A stretch of DNA of 14,204 nt from Leptospiraceae bacterium. Its GTDB lineage: Bacteria; Spirochaetota; Leptospiria; Leptospirales; Leptospiraceae. This document shows positions 1-5,656 of the stretch, in pieces. The notes under the pieces are model-generated. The model did no database searches and had not been told where the DNA came from. It was given only the letters and a program-made list of their open reading frames with translations. The stretch's first letter is position 1. Every line of letters begins with the position of its first letter. The stretch is from assembly GCA_027485405.1 (NCBI GenBank), contig JAIXRB010000221.1:1-14204 (forward strand). The letters run 5' to 3'. A program made the position numbers and the translations under genes.

Positions 1-509
1 GTTCCTCGATCATTGGAAACGAAAATTTCACCAGAGTCTAAGGCAAATAAATCGTTGGGGCTTGTCAATGAGGCATCCCAAAGTGTTTCTTTAAAATCCC
101 AAGTCCCCAACTTGTTTCTTTCGAAGACTTCAATTGTGTGTAGTTTAGGTTCAGTTAAAGTATGTGAAATGACATAGAGTGCCCAAATCCCTTTTCTTTT
201 TGCAATACTGATTCCATGTGGACGAAAGTTGCTCGGTTTGGTGACCAAAGCTTCTTTAGAATTAACTAAAGTTCCATCTAATCCCAATTCAATCTCATAG
301 ATTGTGCCTGTGGATGGAAAGTCTCTTCGATTGTGGCTAGATACCAGCATTCGGGCTTTGCCTTGTTCAGAATAGTTTGCAATATCTTCTGGCCCGACAT
401 AGCCACTCGTTTTTTGGCAAGCCTTCAAAGGAATGGATTCTAGAGCAGAGCGACAGCCAACGAGTGAGAACGCGAAAAAAAGAAACAAATAGAGGAGATT
501 TGGGTTCAT
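1..509 (-). CDS. Paraoxonase/SMP-30-like beta-propeller lipoprotein, 5' part (truncated by window edge)
   Basis: The reading frame is open from an ATG at 507-509 to position 1, giving 169 N-terminal residues; the 3' part lies outside the window. Residues 5-19 form a hydrophobic signal ending in SLVGC, so Cys19 is a plausible lipidation site and the protein is probably a periplasm-facing or surface lipoprotein. The body resembles the calcium-binding six-bladed propeller of paraoxonases (arylesterases). It contains PHGIS (about 97-101), a strand like the PON blade containing VVNHP (here YVISHT), then SPNDLFAL (149-156) and FVSNDRG (162-168). In paraoxonases the Asn-Asp pairs of these last two motifs sit at the catalytic calcium, so N151 and N165/D166 are candidate ligands. 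The substrate cannot be told: lactonase or arylesterase activity is a family-level guess. No clear SD precedes the ATG. It is divergent from the phasin-like gene. Confidence 0.7.
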   Translation of the reverse strand, partial: MNPNLLYLFLFFAFSLVGCRSALESIPLKACQKTSGYVGPEDIANYSEQGKARMLVSSHNRRDFPSTGTIYEIELGLDGTLVNSKEALVTKPSNFRPHGISIAKRKGIWALYVISHTLTEPKLHTIEVFERNKLGTWDFKETLWDASLTSPNDLFALDSGEIFVSNDRG

Positions 510-580
510 TCGCTTAAAATCGCAATTCCAGAGGTTTTAAGCACTCTTTTTCGAGGATTTGGGAAAAGAAATGAATTGAT

Positions 581-609
581 TTGACTTTTTTTGTGCACTG
601 CAAAAAGAT
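581..609 (+). promoter_or_regulatory. Weak candidate sigma70 promoter for the phasin-like gene
   Basis: TTGACT (581-586) is followed after 17 bp by AAAGAT (604-609), a poor -10. A start near 616 would leave a short leader carrying the AGAAGGA ribosome site. This was matched by eye only, and the -10 is weak. Confidence 0.25.
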
Positions 610-615
610 GGAGGC

Positions 616-622
616 AGAAGGA
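616..622 (+). promoter_or_regulatory. Ribosome binding site that fixes the phasin-like start at 632
   Basis: AGAAGGA lies 9 nt before the ATG at 632. It argues against the two upstream in-frame starts at 581 and 608. Confidence 0.6.
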
Positions 623-631
623 AAACCTCCT

Positions 632-916
632 ATGACAAATGTGGAAAACAAATTACAAGAAATCGTGAACGCAAGTATCGGAGCTGTAAAGACTTCGAAA
701 GAAGTTTGGGACAAGCTAGTAGTCGATCTTGACCAAAAGAGAAATCAGTTTGAAAGCAATTTCAAAAAACTGAAAGAAGAAGGCGAAAAAGACACCAGTG
801 CCGGAGCTTTGAAAGTAAAAGTGGGCGTTGCTTGGGGTATTGTTCGTTTCGATGAGATGAAAGACAACATCGTAAACTATTTTAACAAAGAAAAGGAAGA
901 GAAGAAAGAATCCTAA
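632..916 (+). CDS. Small phasin-like / polyhydroxyalkanoate granule-associated-type helical protein
   Basis: The product has 94 residues when started at the ATG at 632. That start is chosen because AGAAGGA (616-622) lies 9 nt upstream; the in-frame ATG at 608 and TTG at 581 have no such site. The protein is almost entirely predicted amphipathic helix: an N-terminal helix (NKLQEIVNASIGAVKTSKEVWDKL, written in parts as residues about 4-27), a charged Lys/Glu-rich coiled-coil middle, and a KEKEEKKES tail. This composition matches the short phasin-related proteins common in Leptospira. Phasins coat carbon-storage granules in other bacteria, but related small proteins may instead be general cytosolic coiled-coil factors. 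No catalytic motif is visible. It is a single gene followed by a hairpin terminator. Confidence 0.65.
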   Translation: MTNVENKLQEIVNASIGAVKTSKEVWDKLVVDLDQKRNQFESNFKKLKEEGEKDTSAGALKVKVGVAWGIVRFDEMKDNIVNYFNKEKEEKKES

Positions 917-949
917 GCCGATCTCATACTCTCAAACATCCTTCCCTCG

Positions 950-988
950 CCTGGTCGTAGAGATCCTCCCTATGACCAGGGGCTTTTT
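950..988 (+). terminator. Rho-independent terminator of the phasin-like gene
   Basis: CCTGGTC (950-956) pairs perfectly with GACCAGG (974-980) across a 17-nt loop, and a TTTTT run follows at 984-988 after GGC. The T-run is only on the + side, so the signal ends rightward transcription. The long loop and 3-nt gap before the T-run make it a moderate rather than strong example. Confidence 0.6.
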
Positions 989-991
989 ACA

Positions 992-2407
992 CTAAAGCTT
1001 CTTTAATATCCCTTTCGAATAACGATAATATGTTTCTGTAATTCTCTCAGGTCCTTCTGTATAATCGTACGTGGTTACTTTCACAGTTTTCTCAGGAGTG
1101 ATTTCAACGCTGTTTCCAGAATAACCATCAAAACCAGAATGCATTGCTGAAGAGTAGGATCCATTCTTGTAGCCTAACAAGTTAGTGTTATTTCCACCTC
1201 TTTCGCTAGTGGTAGCTAGAATTTCAGGATAACCATCATTGTCTAAATCTTCAAAAACAAGTTCACCTGGAATCTCGCCAGATATGATCGTCGAACTTGC
1301 TTCCCCTCTTTGGAGCAGGTATTTGCCAATGTACAAATCTCCCCCTCCATTGCTGTTTTTGGAACCAAAAGCCACTTCTAAAAGGTGAAGGTTCTTGCTT
1401 TCTCCTCCCTGTGTTAAAGGCGAAAGTGTTGTGGTCTCAAAGTTGATACCATTCGCATTTTCTAAGCTACGAAGTGCGGCAATGTCTTTGGGCTCGAGCG
1501 AGGTGTTTGCAGTTTTTAAAGTATGTTCCGAAAATTCAGCCGCAGTTAAAAATTTTCCTTGGCTTGCTTCAATCCAACCAGTTGCATAATTACTACATTC
1601 GTAAGATCGGTATTCATACATTTCAATTAAATAGTATGATTTGCCGTTTACTTCTGCTTTGGAAGTGACCACTCCGAACTCATCTTTTGATGGAAAATAC
1701 TTAACGTCCAAATAACCGCAATCATTCTCTGACGAGCCCTGCGTTTGAACTTTTGTTCCATTGGGAGTAGTTGTAAAAACTGGATTTCTTTGAACTAAAA
1801 AATATCCAGATAAAGAGATTTCTCGTCTAGCGACAGCTTGCTTAGCTTCCGCTTCTGAATACAAATTGATAAACGAAGAAAATGCGAAACCTTTCTTTCC
1901 ATCTTGGTATTCAACTTCTAACCAGTTTCCTCGATTGCCTTTTACTTTCTCTTCTAAAGATCCTTTAGATAAAATGCGAACCAATGTAAATTGAGGAATC
2001 AAAGTGAGGGATTTTGAGGCTAGGTCTGGTCTCTCTCTTACATTTAAGTTTGTGGCTGTTACAACTCCAAAATCTTCCCTTTCTTCTGGCTTGAAAAAGA
2101 TACTTACAGTTTTGTTTAAAAGGGCTTCATCATAGCTGATAAATCCAGTTTCTCCTGATTTTGTCGCTATCTCATACCAGAATTTCTTATCGCCTAGCTT
2201 GGGATCGGCTATCTTTTCTTTTAAAACGGAAAAAGATTCATCTTCTTTGATTACAGTTACTTTGTTTTTAAAGTCACCTGGAGCCTTCCAAAGTGTGACT
2301 CCATTCGGGGAAATGACAAACCCGTAAAAAAGACCTTCAGGTGCTTTCTTTTTGCAATCAGCAAAAGCAAAGAGTAATAGGAGTAACGGTAAAAGAAATC
2401 GGTTCAT
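992..2407 (-). CDS. SH3-domain lipoprotein with FG-GAP-like calcium-loop tail
   Basis: The product has 471 residues from the ATG at 2405-2407. An upstream in-frame TTG at 2467 would place extra hydrophobic sequence before the signal and is unlikely. Residues 1-18 read as a lipoprotein signal ending FAFADC, with Cys18 as the candidate lipidated residue; Asp just before the Cys is unusual. A clear bacterial SH3 domain spans about 113-183 (NLNVRERP at 120-127, then NWLEVEYQDGKKGFAFSSF). Weaker SH3-like segments lie at about 26-100 (ending GETGFISYDEA) and 201-283 (ending YATGWIEASQGKF). Near the C-terminus DLDNDGYPEI (387-396) is a DxDxDG loop of the FG-GAP/VCBS type, a possible calcium site. 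Such SH3 modules usually bind peptidoglycan or protein partners, so an envelope-bound ligand-binding role is inferred. No enzyme motif is visible. tRNA-Pro lies 75 bp upstream on the same strand, and no clear SD precedes the start. Confidence 0.75.
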   Translation of the reverse strand: MNRFLLPLLLLLFAFADCKKKAPEGLFYGFVISPNGVTLWKAPGDFKNKVTVIKEDESFSVLKEKIADPKLGDKKFWYEIATKSGETGFISYDEALLNKTVSIFFKPEEREDFGVVTATNLNVRERPDLASKSLTLIPQFTLVRILSKGSLEEKVKGNRGNWLEVEYQDGKKGFAFSSFINLYSEAEAKQAVARREISLSGYFLVQRNPVFTTTPNGTKVQTQGSSENDCGYLDVKYFPSKDEFGVVTSKAEVNGKSYYLIEMYEYRSYECSNYATGWIEASQGKFLTAAEFSEHTLKTANTSLEPKDIAALRSLENANGINFETTTLSPLTQGGESKNLHLLEVAFGSKNSNGGGDLYIGKYLLQRGEASSTIISGEIPGELVFEDLDNDGYPEILATTSERGGNNTNLLGYKNGSYSSAMHSGFDGYSGNSVEITPEKTVKVTTYDYTEGPERITETYYRYSKGILKKL

Positions 2408-2482
2408 AACGTTCAGAAATAAAAGAAGGAAGGAAAAAGGGAAAGCAAAAACAGAAGAGTTAGGCAAATAAAATCAAAATCC

Positions 2483-2554
2483 TCGGAGTGACCGGATTTG
2501 AACCGGCGACCACTTGCCCCCCAGACAAGTGCGCTACCGCTGCGCTACACCCCG
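2483..2554 (-). tRNA. tRNA-Pro (anticodon GGG)
   Basis: The 72-nt cloverleaf is complete. The acceptor CGGGGTG pairs with CACTCCG with one G-U pair. The D stem is GCGC/GCGC, and the anticodon stem CTTGT/GCAAG carries loop CTGGGGG, giving GGG for proline CCC and probably CCU codons. The T arm is GCCGG-TTCAAAT-CCGGT. The discriminator is A and CCA is not encoded. Four further bases on each side (TCCT upstream; the discriminator A plus GGA downstream) extend the acceptor pairing in the primary transcript and are followed by TTTT, which could help termination or end processing. Confidence 0.95.
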
Positions 2555-2564
2555 AGGAATTTCT

Positions 2565-2597
2565 TACATAGAAACAGAGGGTAGGAGTTTCGGTCAA
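2565..2597 (-). promoter_or_regulatory. Tentative promoter of tRNA-Pro
   Basis: Read on the minus strand, TTGACC (2597-2592) is followed after 21 bp by TATGTA (2570-2565), then 10 nt to the tRNA 5' end. The spacer is longer than the usual 16-18 bp, so the call is weak. The tRNA-Gly gene shows the same arrangement. Confidence 0.25.
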
Positions 2598-2598
2598 G

Positions 2599-3087
2599 TT
2601 ACATGTCGATCAAATCAGGAGAAATGGCCCAAAGGATCTGACCTTGGTCAAACTTTTCTCGAGCAACATTGATAGCCATAGATGAGCCTGGCTGAAAAAC
2701 AATGTTCTCAGAAAATTGATGATTGCCGAGAAGCTTAGCCGCAAATTGAGTTATATCTGGATTGTGACCAACTAACAAAATTGTGTCTGAGTTAGAGAAA
2801 GATGTCAAACAAGTTAAAAAATCGCTACAAGATGCACCTGCCGATAATTCCGAAGAACTGATTGGTTCGCCTTCAAAGCCAATTTGGCTTGACAATATTT
2901 CGGCTGTTAAACGGGTGCGAAGATAAGGACTGTGGAAAACTTGAGTAACTTTGAGATGAGAAGCCCTGATGAACCGCCCGATTTTTTCAATATCGGCTGA
3001 GCCTTTTTGGGTTAGAGATCGACCGGAGTCTGGATTGAGACCTCCGCCGTTTTCTGCCTCTCCATGACGAACAAGGATAACCTTCAT
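2599..3087 (-). CDS. sixA: SixA-type phosphohistidine phosphatase
   Basis: This 162-residue protein has the usual length of SixA-like members of the histidine phosphatase superfamily. The phospho-acceptor motif LVRHGEAE is at residues 5-12 (His8), the conserved arginine region SPYLRTRLTAE at 53-63, and the second catalytic histidine in LLVGHNPD at 104-111 (His108). VGHNPD is typical of the SixA subgroup, which in Escherichia coli dephosphorylates histidine-phosphotransfer proteins. The true substrate in this organism is not shown by the sequence. The gene is divergent from rppH with 95 bp between starts. No SD is present, and a -10-like TGTAAT (3100-3095, minus strand) lies 7 nt from the ATG without a matching -35. 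Confidence 0.85.
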   Translation of the reverse strand: MKVILVRHGEAENGGGLNPDSGRSLTQKGSADIEKIGRFIRASHLKVTQVFHSPYLRTRLTAEILSSQIGFEGEPISSSELSAGASCSDFLTCLTSFSNSDTILLVGHNPDITQFAAKLLGNHQFSENIVFQPGSSMAINVAREKFDQGQILWAISPDLIDM

Positions 3088-3148
3088 AAACTTAATTACA
3101 TTGATTTGAACTTAGCGATATCCCATAAACAAAAAAAATGCGAATTTC

Positions 3149-3176
3149 TTGCGATTTTTGTCATGGCTCCTAATCT
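3149..3176 (+). promoter_or_regulatory. Candidate leaderless promoter of rppH
   Basis: TTGCGA (3149-3154), a 16-bp spacer and TAATCT (3171-3176) lie directly upstream, with exactly 6 nt between the -10 box and the ATG at 3183. Transcription would be expected to begin at or next to the A of the ATG. There is no SD between the box and the start. Confidence 0.5.
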
Positions 3177-3182
3177 TCCCGT

Positions 3183-3662
3183 ATGAGCGAAAAACCCTAT
3201 CGACCCAACGTGGGCATGGTTGTCTGCAATCGTTTAGGCCAAGGCATGGTTGGGGAAAGGTATCAATTTCCAGGTTCTTGGCAGTTTCCACAAGGCGGAA
3301 TTGACTCTGAAGAAGATTATTTGCATGCCGCCAATCGAGAGCTATATGAGGAAATTGGAATAGATTCTGCAACATACGTTGGCGAATATCCAGACTGGAT
3401 TGCCTATGATTTTCCGAGTGATCTGAAACTCTCGGGCGAACTGAAAAAGTTCAAAGGCCAAACCCAACGCTGGATTTTGTTCTTTTGGGATGGGCAAGAG
3501 TCCGATTGTAAGCTAGATCTTCACGAGAGAGAGTTCTTGTCTGTTCGCTGGATGGATTTTTCGGAAATACTTGAGAAAATAGTCCCGTTTAAAAGACCGA
3601 TTTACGAGCAGATTCTTCCCGTTTTTGAGCAAATGATCCGAAAATATATTGCTAGTCTCTAA
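3183..3662 (+). CDS. rppH: RNA pyrophosphohydrolase RppH (Nudix hydrolase)
   Basis: The product has 159 residues and starts YRPNVGMVVCNRLGQG, very close to the N-terminus of RppH enzymes. These remove pyrophosphate from 5'-triphosphorylated RNA and so open it to 5'-end-dependent decay; relatives in plants and other bacteria act on diadenosine polyphosphates. SWQFPQGGID (about 32-41) leads into a perfect Nudix box, GX5EX7REUXEEXGU, ending RELYEEIGI. The Nudix glutamates bind the catalytic metal. QRWILFFW in the C-terminal half corresponds to the conserved QK/R-W segment of the family. An in-frame stop at 3171-3173 rules out any earlier start, so the ATG at 3183 is secure although it has no SD. 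It leads a three-gene operon with the acylphosphatase and a lipoprotein. Confidence 0.9.
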   Translation: MSEKPYRPNVGMVVCNRLGQGMVGERYQFPGSWQFPQGGIDSEEDYLHAANRELYEEIGIDSATYVGEYPDWIAYDFPSDLKLSGELKKFKGQTQRWILFFWDGQESDCKLDLHEREFLSVRWMDFSEILEKIVPFKRPIYEQILPVFEQMIRKYIASL

Positions 3663-3682
3663 AAAGTCAGGATTCTAAAGAC

Positions 3683-3688
3683 AAGGAG
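3683..3688 (+). promoter_or_regulatory. Ribosome binding site fixing a TTG start for the acylphosphatase
   Basis: AAGGAG sits 7 nt before the TTG at 3696. There is no ATG before the conserved signature, so this site decides the start. Confidence 0.75.
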
Positions 3689-3695
3689 TCATCTG

Positions 3696-3983
3696 TTGGG
3701 AAAATCCGAAGAAAAAAGGGCACGAATTGTTGTGCGGGGTGTTGTACAGGGAGTTGGATTCCGGTATTATGTCATGCAGAAAGCCCAAGAAATGCGCCTT
3801 AAGGGCTATGTTCAAAATCTACCAAACGGCGAAGTAGAGGCTGTTGTAGAAGGGGACAAGCTTTTCATCGATGATATTTATAGAGCAATGCAAAGAGGAC
3901 CTACCAAAGCTAAGGTGAATGATCACGCCATTCATTGGTTAGATCCCAAAAATGACTTTAGGACTTTCATGATCAAAAGGTAA
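3696..3983 (+). CDS. acyP: Acylphosphatase
   Basis: The product has 95 residues, the normal size for the family, and starts at a TTG behind a good SD. Acylphosphatases hydrolyse the carboxyl-phosphate bond of acyl phosphates such as acetyl phosphate, carbamoyl phosphate and 1,3-bisphosphoglycerate. Both family signatures are intact: VRGVVQGVGFR (13-23) with phosphate-binding Arg23, and GYVQNLPNGEVEAVVEG (37-53) with catalytic Asn41. The gene lies 33 bp after rppH and 4 bp before the lipoprotein gene, so the three are likely cotranscribed. The protein is cytosolic and has no signal sequence. Confidence 0.93.
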   Translation: MGKSEEKRARIVVRGVVQGVGFRYYVMQKAQEMRLKGYVQNLPNGEVEAVVEGDKLFIDDIYRAMQRGPTKAKVNDHAIHWLDPKNDFRTFMIKR

Positions 3984-3987
3984 AAAA

Positions 3988-4569
3988 ATGAAATACCTTC
4001 TACGTTTAGTTTCTTTGATATTTTTAATCTCCCTACTACCCGATTGTAGTACTTTCAATGCGCGAAATGCCCAGAGTAGCTTGATCATCATTCAATTCAC
4101 TCTACAAAAAGATGAATTGTTGTTAGATGAATTCTTGGACCCCAGATTCCAAAAAGTCACCTTGCAAAAAGGAGACCAGACTTTCGAATACAATGAGAAT
4201 TCAGAAAACTACTATTACTTCCAAAACTTGAAGGAAGGTGGTTACGAAATTGCTGATGCCGTCCACTTGCTGAATCGTGGAGCTACTGATTTTGCCTTCG
4301 GTTCCACCAAACAACCGCCAAAAATTGATGTTGATTTTGATAGGAAGTTGATAGAAGCTTCGCGAGTAAACCTAGATCCAGCTACCATTGTTTTTATGGG
4401 AACATTCAATGTACGAGTAAACTTTAGGTTCCAAGAAGAAGACCAAGTGATTGTACGCTATTCAAAGACTCCAGAAGAAGAAAAAGCCGCTCTGGAACAT
4501 CTGTATAAAAATTTCCCTCGATCGTCTTGGGGACAAAAAGCCAAAGCAAAGCTGAAGGGCGGAATCTAA
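3988..4569 (+). CDS. Putative lipoprotein with C-terminal TPR-like helical hairpin
   Basis: The product has 193 residues from the ATG at 3988, with AAAAGG (3975-3980) 7 nt upstream. Residues 1-20 (hydrophobic, ending SLLPDC) look like a lipoprotein signal with Cys20 as the lipidated residue; again Asp precedes the Cys. The middle is beta-rich and fits no family I recognise: it includes a tyrosine-rich turn (NYYYFQNLKEGGYEI) and a segment resembling carbohydrate-binding or transthyretin-like sandwiches (VTLQKGDQTFEY). The last 30 residues (AALEHLYKNFPRSSWGQKAKAKL) match the consensus of a TPR/YbgF-type helix pair. Its place in the rppH-acyP operon does not reveal a role. It converges with the histidine phosphatase gene with 13 bp between stops. 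Confidence 0.7.
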   Translation: MKYLLRLVSLIFLISLLPDCSTFNARNAQSSLIIIQFTLQKDELLLDEFLDPRFQKVTLQKGDQTFEYNENSENYYYFQNLKEGGYEIADAVHLLNRGATDFAFGSTKQPPKIDVDFDRKLIEASRVNLDPATIVFMGTFNVRVNFRFQEEDQVIVRYSKTPEEEKAALEHLYKNFPRSSWGQKAKAKLKGGI

Positions 4570-4582
4570 AATTTCTTAGATC

Positions 4583-5296
4583 TTAACCGATCGTAATCAA
4601 TTCTCTCTCTTGCAGATGCGGTAGAGAATTGAAAGAAACCAGAACCAATTTGTCTCCTTGTTTTTCATAAACAGATAAAGAGGTATTGTGAATGTTTTTC
4701 ATATAAGGAAGCATCTCATTTTCAGGACATTGAATCGAAAGTCCAATTGTTATTGCAACGGGCGTTGCGGAACTGACAACCAAAGTGCTGTTTGCGGGCA
4801 TTAGGTTTCCAAAAGCAGTACGAATTCTGGAGCAATACTGTTTAAAAGTATAGGGCGGGATTTCTCCCCATTTTTCTTCAGTCCATTCTTTGATTACACG
4901 ATGGATCACTTTTTGAAACACAACTCTAGCCTCAGGGTTTTGACCCTCTTGCAATTCTTTGAATCTTTCATACAAATCAGAAAAACTCGAGTCCGTCTCT
5001 CTTATCTTACTCGCGATAGTGAGCCAGAGCCTGGATTCAAATTCATTCCAATTTTCATCTTCACTGATAAGATTGGGAGTGCAGTTGCCTTTACTTTTTA
5101 GCTCTGTCAAGATCTCTTGTGCTGTTTGCTTTTGCCTCACAAGAGTGCCCGTTATACAAGCGTCAAACTCAATTCCCATTGAATGAAAGTATTGCCCAAG
5201 TTTTTTTGCTTGGTTGCGACCAAGTTCCGTAAGCTGATCGTAGTTCTTTGACAATCGATCTGCTTGCCCATGTCGAACCAAATACAATTTACTCAT
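4583..5296 (-). CDS. RHGQA-type histidine phosphatase family protein lacking the second catalytic His
   Basis: This 237-residue protein belongs to the phosphoglycerate-mutase/histidine phosphatase superfamily. LVRHGQAD (6-13) carries the phospho-acceptor His9, followed by YDQLTELGRNQAKKLG (19-34), typical of a subgroup with RHGQAS and DYDQLS motifs. The usual second motif VSHG reads VVSSATP (173-179), so the second catalytic histidine is Ser176. I recall members of this subgroup with TSAG or TSGG there, so this is probably a subgroup trait rather than decay. The C-terminus SFNSLPHLQERELIT is also typical of the subgroup. It is the last gene of the kinase/dehydrogenase operon, 24 bp after the DUF6285-like gene. 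A link to phosphorylated acyl intermediates is inference; the substrate is unknown. No strong SD is seen. Confidence 0.8.
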   Translation of the reverse strand: MSKLYLVRHGQADRLSKNYDQLTELGRNQAKKLGQYFHSMGIEFDACITGTLVRQKQTAQEILTELKSKGNCTPNLISEDENWNEFESRLWLTIASKIRETDSSFSDLYERFKELQEGQNPEARVVFQKVIHRVIKEWTEEKWGEIPPYTFKQYCSRIRTAFGNLMPANSTLVVSSATPVAITIGLSIQCPENEMLPYMKNIHNTSLSVYEKQGDKLVLVSFNSLPHLQERELITIG

Positions 5297-5320
5297 TTGC
5301 TAAAACCAAATTCCCTAAAC

Positions 5321-5656
5321 TTACTTTGTTAAATTCTCTAAAGAGTATCTGGGATTAGCAATTTTCAGATTTTCTCTAAGTCTTTCTTTGATTTCGATGC
5401 CTGCTTGGGAATTAGGACTGCTGATTCCTTCAGATCTGATCTTTTGACTGAGTTTTGTCTGACTCTTTCGAAATTCCTGGACTTCCGTTGGACTGTAACC
5501 ATTTTCGATCTCTCTTACCAAAACACCCAACATGTTCCAACTTACCAGTGTTTTGTATGAAATGTCTTCTTTGTCTTCGACTAGCGGCAGGATCTCTTTC
5601 ATTAGAAAATCCTGGACGGCAAGGATCAAATCCTTTGCATCTGGTCTATATTGCAT
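5321..5656 (-). CDS. DUF6285-like small partner of the acyl kinase (LvaB-type)
   Basis: The product has 111 residues. It begins MQYRPDAKDLILAVQDFLMKEILPL (described in parts: RPDAKDLI at about 4-11, AVQDFLMKEILPLVED at 13-28), which fits the opening of DUF6285 proteins (RPxAxELLxAVxxFLxxEVLP). The rest is helical, with SYKTLVSWNMLGVLVREIE corresponding to the family's conserved Asn-Leu helix. In the Pseudomonas levulinate operon the small protein LvaB is of this kind and is required with LvaA for phosphorylation of 4-hydroxyvaleryl-CoA. Its position directly after the kinase, overlapping it by 11 nt, supports the same partnership. The start is supported by GGAGGA 8 nt upstream inside the kinase gene. 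Family assignment is by eye. Confidence 0.7.
   Translation of the reverse strand: MQYRPDAKDLILAVQDFLMKEILPLVEDKEDISYKTLVSWNMLGVLVREIENGYSPTEVQEFRKSQTKLSQKIRSEGISSPNSQAGIEIKERLRENLKIANPRYSLENLTK

Noticed and set aside
2408..2467. A 20-residue N-terminal extension of the SH3 lipoprotein from a TTG.
   Set aside because: It would put a second hydrophobic run before a normal lipoprotein signal, and the ATG at 2407 begins a complete signal peptide.
4564..4581. A 6-bp hairpin (ATCTAA/TTAGAT) between two convergent genes as a bidirectional terminator.
   Set aside because: The stem is A+T-rich and weak, has no T-run, and overlaps the stop codon of the lipoprotein gene, so it may be chance.
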